Below, piece by piece: positions 25,778-33,305 of a stretch of 64,000 bases of DNA. Numbering within the stretch: the stretch's first letter is position 1; every line of letters starts with the position of its first letter. Origin of the DNA: CAWKGV01 sp963849305. Its GTDB lineage: Bacteria; Pseudomonadota; Alphaproteobacteria; Acetobacterales; Acetobacteraceae. Both the position numbers and the translations under genes were made by a program. The stretch is from the NCBI GenBank assembly GCA_963849305.1, contig CAWKGV010000004.1, positions 1-64,000 of the forward strand, in the 5' to 3' direction. A model generated the notes under the pieces. It saw only the letters and a program-made list of their open reading frames with translations. It ran no database searches and was not told the origin of the DNA.

Positions 25778-25856
25778 CCCCTCCCCCCCCGCCTCCTCCC
25801 GCAAGGGCAGGGGGCTAACGTTGCTCCCCTTGCGGGAGGGAGCCCGGGGGGAGGGG
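25778..25856. repeat. Long imperfect palindromic repeat between leuC and leuD
   Basis: Two arms of about 30 bases face each other around GCTAACGTTG. The left arm contains CTCCCGCAAGGG and the right arm CCCTTGCGGGAG, each flanked by C-rich and G-rich runs. It lies in the 109-base gap inside the leu operon. Related partial copies occur near 6391, 22592 and 41436. In the transcript it would form a strong stem that could shield or separate the leuC and leuD messages. Confidence 0.65.
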
Positions 25857-25868
25857 ACAGGCTTCACC

Positions 25869-27281
25869 TCAAACCAATTGCCGCACGTCCGCGAGCCGCC
25901 CCGTCACCGCCGCGGCCGCTGCCATCGCGGGCGAGAGCAGATGCGTCCGCCCCCCTGGGCCTTGGCGCCCCTCGAAATTGCGGTTGGACGTGCTCGCGCA
26001 GCGCTGCCCCGGCGTTAGCTTGTCGGGATTCATCCCCAGGCACATCGAGCAGCCAGCCTCGCGCCATTCGAACCCGGCTTCCGTCAGGATGCGGTCGAGC
26101 CCTTCACGTTCAGCCTGTTGCTTCACCAGGCCCGACCCGGGCACCACCAACGCGCGCACGCTGCCCGCCACCTTGCGTCCCTTGGCCACGGCGGCGGCAG
26201 CACGGATGTCCTCGATCCGGCCATTGGTGCAACTGCCGATGAACACCACGTCGATTGGCACGTCCTGCATCTTCGTCCCGGGTCGCAGCGCCATGTAGTC
26301 CAGCATCCGCTGCATCTGCGCCCGCTCGGCCTCGTCCTTCGCCTTCTCCGGGTCCGGCACCGAGCCGGTGATCGGCACCACCGCCCCCGGATTGGTCCCC
26401 CATGTCACCATCGGCGCGATGTCGGCCGCGTTCAGCGTCACTGTCGCATCGTATCGCGCGCCGGGATCGGAGGGCAGCGTCCGCCAATAGGCCACCGCCG
26501 CGTCGAAGTCCTCGCCCTTGGGCGCGAATTGCCGGCCCTTGATCCAGGCGAAGGTGGTTTCATCCGGTGCGATCACTCCAGCACGGGCGCCAGCCTCGAT
26601 CGACATGTTGCTGACCGTCATCCGCCCGGCCATGTCGAGCGAGCGCACCGCCTCGCCGGCGTATTCGATCACGTGGCCGGTCCCGCCGGCGGGGCCGATC
26701 CTGCCGATGATCGCTAGCACCATGTCCTTGGCGGTCGCACCGAACCCGAGCGCGCCGTCCACGCGGATCAGCATGTTCTTCGCCGGGCGTTGCAACAGCG
26801 TCTGCGTCGCTAGCACGTGCTCCACCTCCGAGGTGCCGATCCCGAAGGCGAGCGCACCCAGCGCGCCGTGAGTGGAGGTATGGCTGTCGCCGCAGACAAT
26901 GGTCATGCCGGGCAGGCTGATGCCGAGTTCCGGCCCGATGATGTGGACGATGCCTTGCCGCACATCCAGAATCGGAATGTACGGTACCCCGAACTCCTGG
27001 ACGTTCCGCTCCAGCGTCTCGACCTGGATGCGGCTGTCTTCCTCCTTGATCCCGGCGCGTCGGTCCGTGGTGGCGATGTTGTGGTCCACCACCGCGATCG
27101 TTGCATCGGGCCGGCGCACCTTGCGCCCGGCCATGCGCAGCCCCTCGAACGCCTGCGGGCTGGTGACCTCATGGACCAGGTGCCGGTCGATGTAGAGGAT
27201 ACAGGTGCCGTCGGGCAGCCGCTCGACCACGTGGCTGTCCCAGATCTTGTCGAACAGGGTGCGCGGCTTGGTTCCCGACAT
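25869..27281 (-). CDS. leuC: 3-isopropylmalate dehydratase large subunit LeuC
   Basis: LeuC carries the 4Fe-4S cluster of isopropylmalate isomerase. The 470-residue protein shows the cluster cysteines in FIGSCTNGRIEDIRAA and in CSMCLGMNPDKL. The substrate-binding tail NRNFEGRQGPGGRTHLLSP is also present, and VCGDSHTSTHGALG completes the family pattern. It starts 21 bases after rplS, so it is probably transcribed with the upstream ribosomal-protein and tRNA-modification genes. Confidence 0.97.
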   Translation of the reverse strand: MSGTKPRTLFDKIWDSHVVERLPDGTCILYIDRHLVHEVTSPQAFEGLRMAGRKVRRPDATIAVVDHNIATTDRRAGIKEEDSRIQVETLERNVQEFGVPYIPILDVRQGIVHIIGPELGISLPGMTIVCGDSHTSTHGALGALAFGIGTSEVEHVLATQTLLQRPAKNMLIRVDGALGFGATAKDMVLAIIGRIGPAGGTGHVIEYAGEAVRSLDMAGRMTVSNMSIEAGARAGVIAPDETTFAWIKGRQFAPKGEDFDAAVAYWRTLPSDPGARYDATVTLNAADIAPMVTWGTNPGAVVPITGSVPDPEKAKDEAERAQMQRMLDYMALRPGTKMQDVPIDVVFIGSCTNGRIEDIRAAAAVAKGRKVAGSVRALVVPGSGLVKQQAEREGLDRILTEAGFEWREAGCSMCLGMNPDKLTPGQRCASTSNRNFEGRQGPGGRTHLLSPAMAAAAAVTGRLADVRQLV

Positions 27282-27302
27282 GGCGTTCCTTCCTTCCGTC
27301 GC

Positions 27303-27707
27303 TTACTCGGCCGCGGGGCTCGCGGCCGGGCCGGCGGCCTCCGTGGTGCTGCGCGCCTTCTCCGCGATGCGCGCCCGCTTGCCCGACCGGCCGCGCAGAT
27401 AATAGAGCTTGGCGCGCCGGACGTCGCCGCGCCGGACCACCACGATCTCCACGATCATCGGCGAGTAGAGCGGAAACACGCGCTCCACCCCCTCGCCGTA
27501 GCTGATCTTGCGCACCGTGAAGTTGCTGTTCAGCGCCTTGTTGGAGCGGGCGATCACCACGCCCTCGAAGGCTTGGGCGCGGGTACGCTCGCCCTCGACC
27601 ACCCGGACCATGACCCGCACCGTGTCGCCCGGCGCGAAATCCGGGACCGGGCGATTGGCGGTCAGGCGGGCGATCTCCCCGGCCTCGTATTGCTGGATGA
27701 TGTTCAT
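27303..27707 (-). CDS. rplS: 50S ribosomal protein L19
   Basis: L19 sits at the 30S-50S interface. The 134-residue product begins MNIIQQYEAGEIARL and has the conserved block DTVRVMVRVVEGERTRAQAFEG, then GVERVFPLYSPMI and RRAKLYYLRGRSGKRARI. The C-terminal 20 residues are an Ala/Glu-rich extension usual in alphaproteobacteria. The start at 27707 follows AAAGGATCCGCCCC. It follows trmD in the standard rpsP-rimM-trmD-rplS order. Confidence 0.96.
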   Translation of the reverse strand: MNIIQQYEAGEIARLTANRPVPDFAPGDTVRVMVRVVEGERTRAQAFEGVVIARSNKALNSNFTVRKISYGEGVERVFPLYSPMIVEIVVVRRGDVRRAKLYYLRGRSGKRARIAEKARSTTEAAGPAASPAAE

Positions 27708-27732
27708 GGGGCGGATCCTTTCGGGATATCGC

Positions 27733-28467
27733 TTACGGCGCGCTGGCGGCGGGCGCAATTGGCGTTGGGGCGGGGCCGGCGGCGCGACGCGCCCAGAGGT
27801 CGGGACGGCGAAGCTTGGTGATGCGCTCGGCCTCGCCCTGGCGCCAAGCGGCGACCGCCGCATGGTGGCCCGACAGCAGCACCTCCGGCACCATCCGGCC
27901 TTGCCAGTCGGCCGGGCGCGTGTAGTGCGGGTATTCCAGCAGGCCGTCGGAGAAGCTTTCCTCGATCGCACTTTCCGCCGCGCCCATTACGCCGGGCAGC
28001 AGGCGCACGGTCGCATCCAGCACCACGAAAGCGGCGATCTCGCCGCCCGAGAGCACATAGTCGCCGATGCTGAGTTCCTGCATTCCGCGCTCCTCGATCA
28101 CGCGTTGGTCCACGCCCTCGTACCGGCCGCAGAGCAGGATCAGGCCAGGGCCGACGGCGAAGCGGCGCGCGTCGGCCTGGGTGAACGTCCGGCCGCTCGG
28201 TGTGAGGAAGACCGCCGGCCGGTTGTCCGTGACGGTGGCCAGGGCCGCGTCCACAACATCGGGCCGCAGCACCATGCCGGCCCCGCCGCCGAACGGGGTA
28301 TCGTCCACCGAGCGGTGCCGGTCGGTGGCGAAGTCGCGGATGTCGGTCGGCGCGAGCGACCAGACCCCGGCCTCCAGCGCCCGCCCCGCAAGCGAGTGGC
28401 CGAGCGGGCCGGGGAACATCTGCGGGAACAGCGTGAGCACCGATGCGCGCCAGGGGGCAGCCGTCAT
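27733..28467 (-). CDS. trmD: tRNA (guanine-37-N1)-methyltransferase TrmD
   Basis: TrmD methylates G37 of tRNAs with CCN, CUN and CGG anticodon contexts and prevents frameshifting. The 244-residue protein has the knotted SPOUT fold markers LLCGRYEGVDQRVIEE and LSIGDYVLSGGE for SAM binding, and the DTPFGGGAGMV block. Its ATG overlaps the rimM stop by four bases (ATGA), indicating translational coupling. The length agrees with the family. Confidence 0.96.
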   Translation of the reverse strand: MTAAPWRASVLTLFPQMFPGPLGHSLAGRALEAGVWSLAPTDIRDFATDRHRSVDDTPFGGGAGMVLRPDVVDAALATVTDNRPAVFLTPSGRTFTQADARRFAVGPGLILLCGRYEGVDQRVIEERGMQELSIGDYVLSGGEIAAFVVLDATVRLLPGVMGAAESAIEESFSDGLLEYPHYTRPADWQGRMVPEVLLSGHHAAVAAWRQGEAERITKLRRPDLWARRAAGPAPTPIAPAASAP

Positions 28468-29003
28468 TCCGCCGCCTCCATCTGCGGCTCACCCTCGATC
28501 GCCTCGGGCAGGCAGATGCTCAGGCGGCCGGCTGCGATGTCCACGGTCGGGACCGAGGCGCGGGTGAACGGCACCAGCAGCGGCGGGGCGCCCTGGCCGG
28601 CGATCTCCAAGCTGGCGCCCGCGCCGTAGTCGTGGACGGCGGCCACCTCGCCGATCGCCGCGCCGGACGGATCGACAGCGGCCAGCCCGATCAGGTCGGC
28701 GAGGTAGAACTCGTCCTCCTCGGGCGTGGGCAGTCGGTCGCGGTCGATGTACAGTCGGGTGTTGGTCAGACGCTCGGCGCCAGCCCGGTCGGTTACCTCG
28801 ATCGGCGTGGTCCCCGTCACCTCCACCACCTTGGCCAGCCCCTCACCGTGCCAGGACAGCAAAAATTGCCGCCCCCGGTCGTCGGCTAAGGCGCCATAGG
28901 CGGTCAGTGCCTCGGGCGGGTCGGCATAGCTGGTCACGCGCACCTGGCCGCGCACGCCATGCGGCCGGCCGATCACGCCTAGCAGGATGCGGGTGGCGGG
29001 CAT
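28464..29003 (-). CDS. rimM: 16S rRNA processing protein RimM
   Basis: RimM helps mature the 3' domain of 16S rRNA and binds S19. The 179-residue protein has the N-terminal RimM domain (LGVIGRPHGVRGQVRVTSY) and a C-terminal PRC-barrel part (YLADLIGLAAVDPSGAAIGEV, then LLVPFTRASVPTVDIAAG). It overlaps trmD by four bases. The start at 29003 gives the usual MPATRILLGVIG. Confidence 0.94.
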   Translation of the reverse strand: MPATRILLGVIGRPHGVRGQVRVTSYADPPEALTAYGALADDRGRQFLLSWHGEGLAKVVEVTGTTPIEVTDRAGAERLTNTRLYIDRDRLPTPEEDEFYLADLIGLAAVDPSGAAIGEVAAVHDYGAGASLEIAGQGAPPLLVPFTRASVPTVDIAAGRLSICLPEAIEGEPQMEAAE

Positions 29004-29022
29004 GAGTTTGCTTGACCGCCTC

Positions 29023-29298
29023 TCAATGCACTGGAAGCGCGAGCAGCTTGCCGAGTACGGCTAGGCTAATGGCGAGATTGATGCCGATGATCCAAGTCAT
29101 CATGCCCAGCCGCCCCTCCAGGCCGCCCATCCGGGCCTCGATCGCTCCCATGCGCCCGTCCAGCCGATCAAGGCGGGCGCCAGGATCGACAAACCGGGTC
29201 TCGAAGCCAGCGATCGCCTCGGCGGCACGGCGCGCCTTGTCCTCCGGCGCACCAGCAGCGGTTAGGGCGTCATACACCTCCGAGATCATAGTGGTCAT
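29023..29298 (-). CDS. Small coiled-coil protein with C-terminal membrane segment
   Basis: The 91-residue product has a helical first part (DALTAAGAPEDKARRAAEAI), then a heptad-like stretch of RLDRLDGRMGAIEARMGGLEG, and ends with a hydrophobic segment of about 20 residues (WIIGINLAISLAVLG). It is likely a tail-anchored inner-membrane protein related to the DUF1640-type coiled-coil proteins, by pattern. It lies between rpsP and rimM in the conserved operon, which is where most bacteria have no gene, so it is an insertion there. Confidence 0.7.
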   Translation of the reverse strand: MTTMISEVYDALTAAGAPEDKARRAAEAIAGFETRFVDPGARLDRLDGRMGAIEARMGGLEGRLGMMTWIIGINLAISLAVLGKLLALPVH

Positions 29299-29344
29299 GG
29301 CGCGCGTCCCTTACTTCGGCTCAACGCCATCGGGATAACAAGCA

Positions 29345-29674
29345 TCAGCCGGCGGCGCTGGCGCGCTCCTGCGCCTTCTTCTTTGGCGCGGACTTGACCG
29401 GCTGCTCGCGCATCGCGGGCACCGGCCCAAGCCCGGCCTTGCCCAGAAAGCGGGCCACGCGGTCGGTGGCGATGGCGCCGTGGCCGATCCAGTGCTGGAT
29501 ACGCTCGCCCTGAAGCCGCACTCGGTCCTCGTGCTCGGCCGGCAGCATCGGGTTGTAGCTGCCGAGCTTCTCGATGAACCGCCCGTCGCGCGGGCTGCGG
29601 CTGTCGGCGACGACGATGTGGTAATAGGGGCGCTTCTTCGCCCCGGCGCGCGCCAGACGGATCTTCAGGCCCAT
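29345..29674 (-). CDS. rpsP: 30S ribosomal protein S16
   Basis: The 109-residue product has the S16 pattern MGLKIRLARAGAKKRPYYHI, then DSRSPRDGRFIEKLGSYNP and the HWIGHGAIATDRVARFL block. A basic C-terminal tail (SAPKKKAQERASAAG) is common in this group. It starts 21 bases after ffh on the same strand and so is part of the ffh-rpsP-rimM-trmD-rplS transcript. Confidence 0.96.
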   Translation of the reverse strand: MGLKIRLARAGAKKRPYYHIVVADSRSPRDGRFIEKLGSYNPMLPAEHEDRVRLQGERIQHWIGHGAIATDRVARFLGKAGLGPVPAMREQPVKSAPKKKAQERASAAG

Positions 29675-29695
29675 ATGCTTCGCTCTCTCCGGTGA

Positions 29696-31084
29696 TCAGT
29701 AAGGTCGGTTTGGGGGCATCATGCCCTTCGGCATCAGCGCGGACAGGCCGTGGCGCATCAGCCCCTTCTGCCCGAGCTTCTTCATCCGCTTCATCATCGT
29801 GGACATGTCGTCGAACTGCTTCAGCAGCCGGTTGACCTCCTGGACCGTGGTGCCGGAGCCCGCGGCGATGCGCCGTTTGCGGCTGGCCTTGATGATATCG
29901 GGGGTCTTGCGCTCCTTGCGCGTCATCGAGGAGATGATCGCCGCTTGGCGCTTCAGGATCGTCGTGTCGAGATCGGCGTCCTCGAGCTGGGCCTTGATCT
30001 TGCCCACCCCCGGCAGCATCCCGAGGATACCTGAGAGACTGCCCATCTTAGTGATCTGGCGGAGCTGGGCCGCGTAGTCCTCAATGTCGAACTTGCCCCG
30101 CGCCATCTTGAGCGCGAGCTTCTCGGCCTCCTCCTGGTCGATGGTCTCAGAGGCCTTCTCCACCAGTCCGACGATGTCGCCCTGGCCCAGAATGCGCCCG
30201 GCCACGCGCTCGGGATGAAAATCGTCCAGCGCATCGAGCTTCTCGCCGATGCCGATCAGCTTGATCGGCGCCCCGGTGATGGCCCGCATCGAGAGCGCCG
30301 CGCCGCCGCGGGCGTCGCCGTCCATCCTGGTCATCACGATACCAGTGACGCCGACCGCTTCGTTGAAGGCACGCGCGGTGTTCACCGCATCCTGGCCGGT
30401 CATGGCATCGACCACCAGCAACGTCTCGACGGGATTAGTGGCGGCGCGGATCTCTCGTACTTCGTCCATCAGCTCCTGGTTGACGGCGAGCCGCCCGGCG
30501 GTGTCCAGGATGACGAGATCGAAGCCCTCGCGCCTGCCGGCTTCCATCGCGCGCCGGGCGATCTGGACGGGGGTCTGGCCGGCAACGATGGGTAGGCTAG
30601 GGACGCCGGCCCGCTCGGCGAGTTGCGCGAGCTGGAGCTGGGCGGCCGGGCGCTGCGTGTCCAGGCTCGCGAGCAGGACGCGAACCCGGTGGCGTTGGGC
30701 GAGGCGCAGCCCAAGCTTGCCCGCAGTGGTGGTCTTGCCTGAGCCTTGCAGCCCCACCATGAGCATGGGGATCGGAGCCGGGGCGTTGAGGTTCAGCGGC
30801 ACCGCGCCTTCGCCGCCCAGCTCCTCGACCAGCACGTCGTTGACGACCTTGACCACCTGCTGGCCCGGGGTGACGCTGTCCAGCACCACGGAGGCGAGTG
30901 CGCGCTCGCGAACCTTGGCGATGAAGTCACGCACCACCGGCAGGGCGACGTCGGCGTCGAGCAGGGCGAGGCGGACCTCGCGCAGTGCCTCGATGACATC
31001 GGCCTCGCTGAGTGCGCCGCGCCGGCGCAACCCGTCGAACACCCCGGTGAGCTTGTCGGACAGCGCCTCGAACAATCGCGTCAC
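29696..31084 (-). CDS. ffh: Signal recognition particle protein Ffh
   Basis: Ffh binds signal sequences and 4.5S RNA and, with FtsY, targets membrane proteins. The 462-residue chain shows the N domain, the GTPase G1 motif GLQGSGKTTTAGKL, DTAGRL, TRMDGDARGG and the methionine-rich M domain (MSTMMKRMKKLGQKGLM...MMPP). The start is GTG at 31084 with TTTGGA just upstream. A long inverted repeat lies 15 bases upstream of the start codon. It is the first gene of the operon leading to leuB. Confidence 0.96.
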   Translation of the reverse strand: MTRLFEALSDKLTGVFDGLRRRGALSEADVIEALREVRLALLDADVALPVVRDFIAKVRERALASVVLDSVTPGQQVVKVVNDVLVEELGGEGAVPLNLNAPAPIPMLMVGLQGSGKTTTAGKLGLRLAQRHRVRVLLASLDTQRPAAQLQLAQLAERAGVPSLPIVAGQTPVQIARRAMEAGRREGFDLVILDTAGRLAVNQELMDEVREIRAATNPVETLLVVDAMTGQDAVNTARAFNEAVGVTGIVMTRMDGDARGGAALSMRAITGAPIKLIGIGEKLDALDDFHPERVAGRILGQGDIVGLVEKASETIDQEEAEKLALKMARGKFDIEDYAAQLRQITKMGSLSGILGMLPGVGKIKAQLEDADLDTTILKRQAAIISSMTRKERKTPDIIKASRKRRIAAGSGTTVQEVNRLLKQFDDMSTMMKRMKKLGQKGLMRHGLSALMPKGMMPPNRPY

Positions 31085-31098
31085 TCCAAAACCGAAAG

Positions 31099-31128
31099 CG
31101 CCGCTGCGCGAACCTTCGCGGAGCGGCG
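31099..31128 (-). promoter_or_regulatory. 14-bp inverted repeat in the ffh leader
   Basis: CGCCGCTGCGCGAA (31099-31112) and TTCGCGGAGCGGCG (31115-31128) are inverted copies with one mismatch and a 2-base centre. In the leader RNA this folds into a very stable hairpin ending about 15 bases before the GTG start, that is, next to the ribosome binding site. A second GC-rich stem lies at 31132-31153. It may control ffh translation or protect the mRNA end; this is inference. Confidence 0.55.
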
Positions 31129-31181
31129 GAGCGCCCGCTCGGGAGCGGGGGCGTTGGGTCGGATGGACCCGGGAAAGCTAG

Positions 31182-31211
31182 CATATGGGCGGCGGGCGTT
31201 AGGCAAGTCAA
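31182..31211 (-). promoter_or_regulatory. Candidate promoter for the ffh operon
   Basis: On the minus strand TTGACT (31211-31206) is followed after 18 bases by CATATG (31187-31182), with TATGCT two bases further. The -35 is close to consensus and the -10 is weak. Transcription would start near 31175 and give a leader of about 90 bases that includes both hairpins. Confidence 0.4.
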
Positions 31212-31266
31212 GCCGCTAGCGCCAGGCCAAGCGAGAGGACTAAGCTAGCTAGGACAGGAGGATGCT

Positions 31267-31347
31267 TTGGAGGTGGGCACATCTGAAGCGAAGAACCGTT
31301 TGAGCGAGTCGCTCGACGAAGTCGCGAAAGGCGCGGAAATCATCATC
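31267..31347 (+). pseudogene. N-terminal fragment of a Phd/YefM-type antitoxin
   Basis: A TTG start at 31267 opens MEVGTSEAKNRLSESLDEVA and KGAEIII, the first strand and helix of Phd-type antitoxins. The homology stops at about 31347, where the sequence becomes the antisense of a methyltransferase fragment. The remaining frame to 31476 is therefore not antitoxin sequence. No toxin gene is present. The fragment cannot form a working system. Confidence 0.55.
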
Positions 31348-31680
31348 CACGAAGCCCTGACGAATGTCGTTGTGGAACAGCCTATCAACTGTCGGCCGGC
31401 CGGTGATCTCGACCTCCTTCGCCGCACCTCCTTGACTGTCGCGCAGCAGGTGCGCGGTGAGGCGCGCGGCCATTAGCCGCGGTGCGGGCAAGGGCCAGGG
31501 CGGCGCGGGACGTATCAACTGTGATCCAGCGCCGTCCCCACTGCTCGGCAACAAAGGCGGTGGTACCGGAACCGCAGGTCGGATCGAGCACGAGATCGCC
31601 GGCGTCGGTGGTCATCAGGATGCAACACCGCAAAACTGAGATGGCCGTTTGCACAACATAGGTCGTTGAGCCGCCAAATT
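31348..31680 (-). pseudogene. C-terminal fragment of a site-specific DNA methyltransferase, frameshifted
   Basis: On the minus strand the sequence reads VVQTAISVLRCCILMTTDAG, then VLDPTCGSGTTAFVAEQWGR and the SAM-pocket partner ITVDTSRAALALAR. This is the FxGxG-containing C-terminal half of a beta-class or type III Mod-like methyltransferase. A frameshift near 31480 is needed to continue into LMAARLTAHLLRDSQGGAAK and EVEITGRP. The fragment ends at about 31348 at the junction with the antitoxin fragment. Its N-terminal side is cut by the IS1634-type relic. It is inactive. Confidence 0.65.
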
Positions 31681-31742
31681 GATTTGGCCAAGGGTATTCG
31701 GCCAGACATCCGAAAGTGCAAAAACCGTGATTCCGTCCGCGC

Positions 31743-33204
31743 ATGTATGTCGCGGTCATCCCCAACCGAAGCTCGCCGCCTGCCGTCCTGCTGCGCGAGA
31801 GCTACCGCCAAGCCGGCAAGACCAAGAACCGGCCGCTGGCCAATCTGTCCGACTGGCCAGGGGAACGCATCGAGCAGCTCCGCGCCGTGCTGCGCGGCGA
31901 GAAGCTGCTGGCGGCCGCCGAGGCGGTGCAGATCGTTCGTGCCCTGCCGCATGGCCATGTGCTCGCCGCGCTGACCACCGCCCGGCGGATCGAGCTCGAT
32001 GCGCTGTTGCCACGCCGTGCGCCGCAACGCAGGTCGCGATCTGGCCCATGCCCTGATCATCGCCCGGCTACTCGATCCGGCTGCCAAGCTGGCCACCGAG
32101 CGCATGCTCGATCCGCTACCGCCAGCCATTCGCTGGGTGAGATGCTCGGCCTGGGCGGCGTCAGCGCCAGGGAGGTCTACGCGACGCTCGACTGGTTGGG
32201 GACAGAGCAGGACTTCATCGAAGCAACCCTGGCGCGGCGGCACCTGAAGAACGGCGCGCTGTTGCTCTACGACGTGACCTCCACCTATCTGGAAGGCCAC
32301 TGTTGCGAACTGGCGCGACACGGCTACAGCCGAGATCACCGTTCGGACCGACCGCGGATCGTCGTCGGCCTGATGTGCGCCGCGGACGGCTGCCCCGTCG
32401 CGGTCGAGGTGTTCGTCACGCGCAGGCGTGCATTCGCACGACGGCAACACCGCAGATCAACAAGCTGAAGCGGCGGTTCAAATTGCAGCGCGTGGTGATG
32501 GTCGGCGAATCGTGGACTGCTGACCAGCGCGCGGATCGACGCGGCGCTGCGCCTGGCCGGTCTCGATTGGATCACCGCGCTGCGCGCCCCGGCGATCAAG
32601 GCGCTGGCGGCCGAGGGTGGTCCGTTGCAGCCGTCGCTGTTCAATGACCGCGACCCCCGCCTTCGCGGGGGCAGGCTATGGCGGAGATCGACAGCCCTGA
32701 CGATCCGGGCGAACGCCTGGTGCCGACACCGCCGCCACCGTGCGAGCCTACAAAAGCCTCTCCAGCGTGGAGCAGGCCTTCCGGTCGTTGAAGACCGTCG
32801 ATCTGGAGCTTCGTCCGGTCTTTCACTGGACCGCGCCCCGGGTGCGCGCGCACGTGCTGCTCTGCATGCTGGCCTATTATCTGGAATGGCACATGCGCCG
32901 GAGCCTGGCGCCGATCCTGTTCGACGAGCCCGATCCAGCCAAGCGTGATGCGTAGCGCTCCTCACCGGTGGCCAAGGCCACACCCTCGCCGGCAGCACGC
33001 CACAAGGCCGCCAGCAAACACACCGGCCCGGGGGAGGGCGAGCCGCTGCCGGTACACAGCTTCCGCACTCTGCTCAACGATCGCGCCACGCTCACGCGCG
33101 ATGTCCTCCGCCTGGGAGGCCTTCAGCTCACCATTCTGCTCGCCTCGCCAACAAAGCTGCAGCGCAGGGCGTTCGACCTGCTCGGCGCATCGTTGGCCGC
33201 ATAG
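31743..33204 (+). pseudogene. IS1634-type (IS4 superfamily) transposase, decayed
   Basis: Recognisable blocks occur in at least three frames. They begin with MYVAVIPNRSSPPAVLLRES, then YDVTSTYLEGHCCELARHGYS and ADGCPVAVEVF near the first catalytic region. The last part is RAYKSLSSVEQAFRSLKTVD and FHWTAPRVRAHVLLCMLAYY. Several frameshifts break the chain, a 25-base palindromic insertion sits at about 32654, and roughly 100-130 residues are missing near 32730 where IDSPDDPGERLVP jumps to VRAYKSL. The element is a dead relic. It borders the methyltransferase fragment on its left. Confidence 0.75.
32654..32671. repeat. Small palindromic repeat inserted in the transposase relic
   Basis: CCCCCGC-CTTC-GCGGGGG forms a 7-bp stem. 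In related transposases the codons around it run without interruption (a Glu-Arg-Asp-Leu-Ala-Glu-Ile type run), so about 25 bases including this hairpin appear inserted. The form matches the REP-like CCCGCCTTCGCGGG elements common in alphaproteobacterial genomes. Confidence 0.5.
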
Positions 33205-33305
33205 GCAGACAGTCACCATGGAACGAAAACTATATCGACAGCTTGCGCTCAAAGCTCAGCAAAGTTCGGTCTAAAGCATCGCTGTGCCGACGAGCCCCCG
33301 CGCCA

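Noticed and set aside
31267..31476. A working Phd/YefM antitoxin of 69 residues
   Set aside because: Similarity ends after about 27 codons where methyltransferase antisense sequence begins, and there is no toxin gene.
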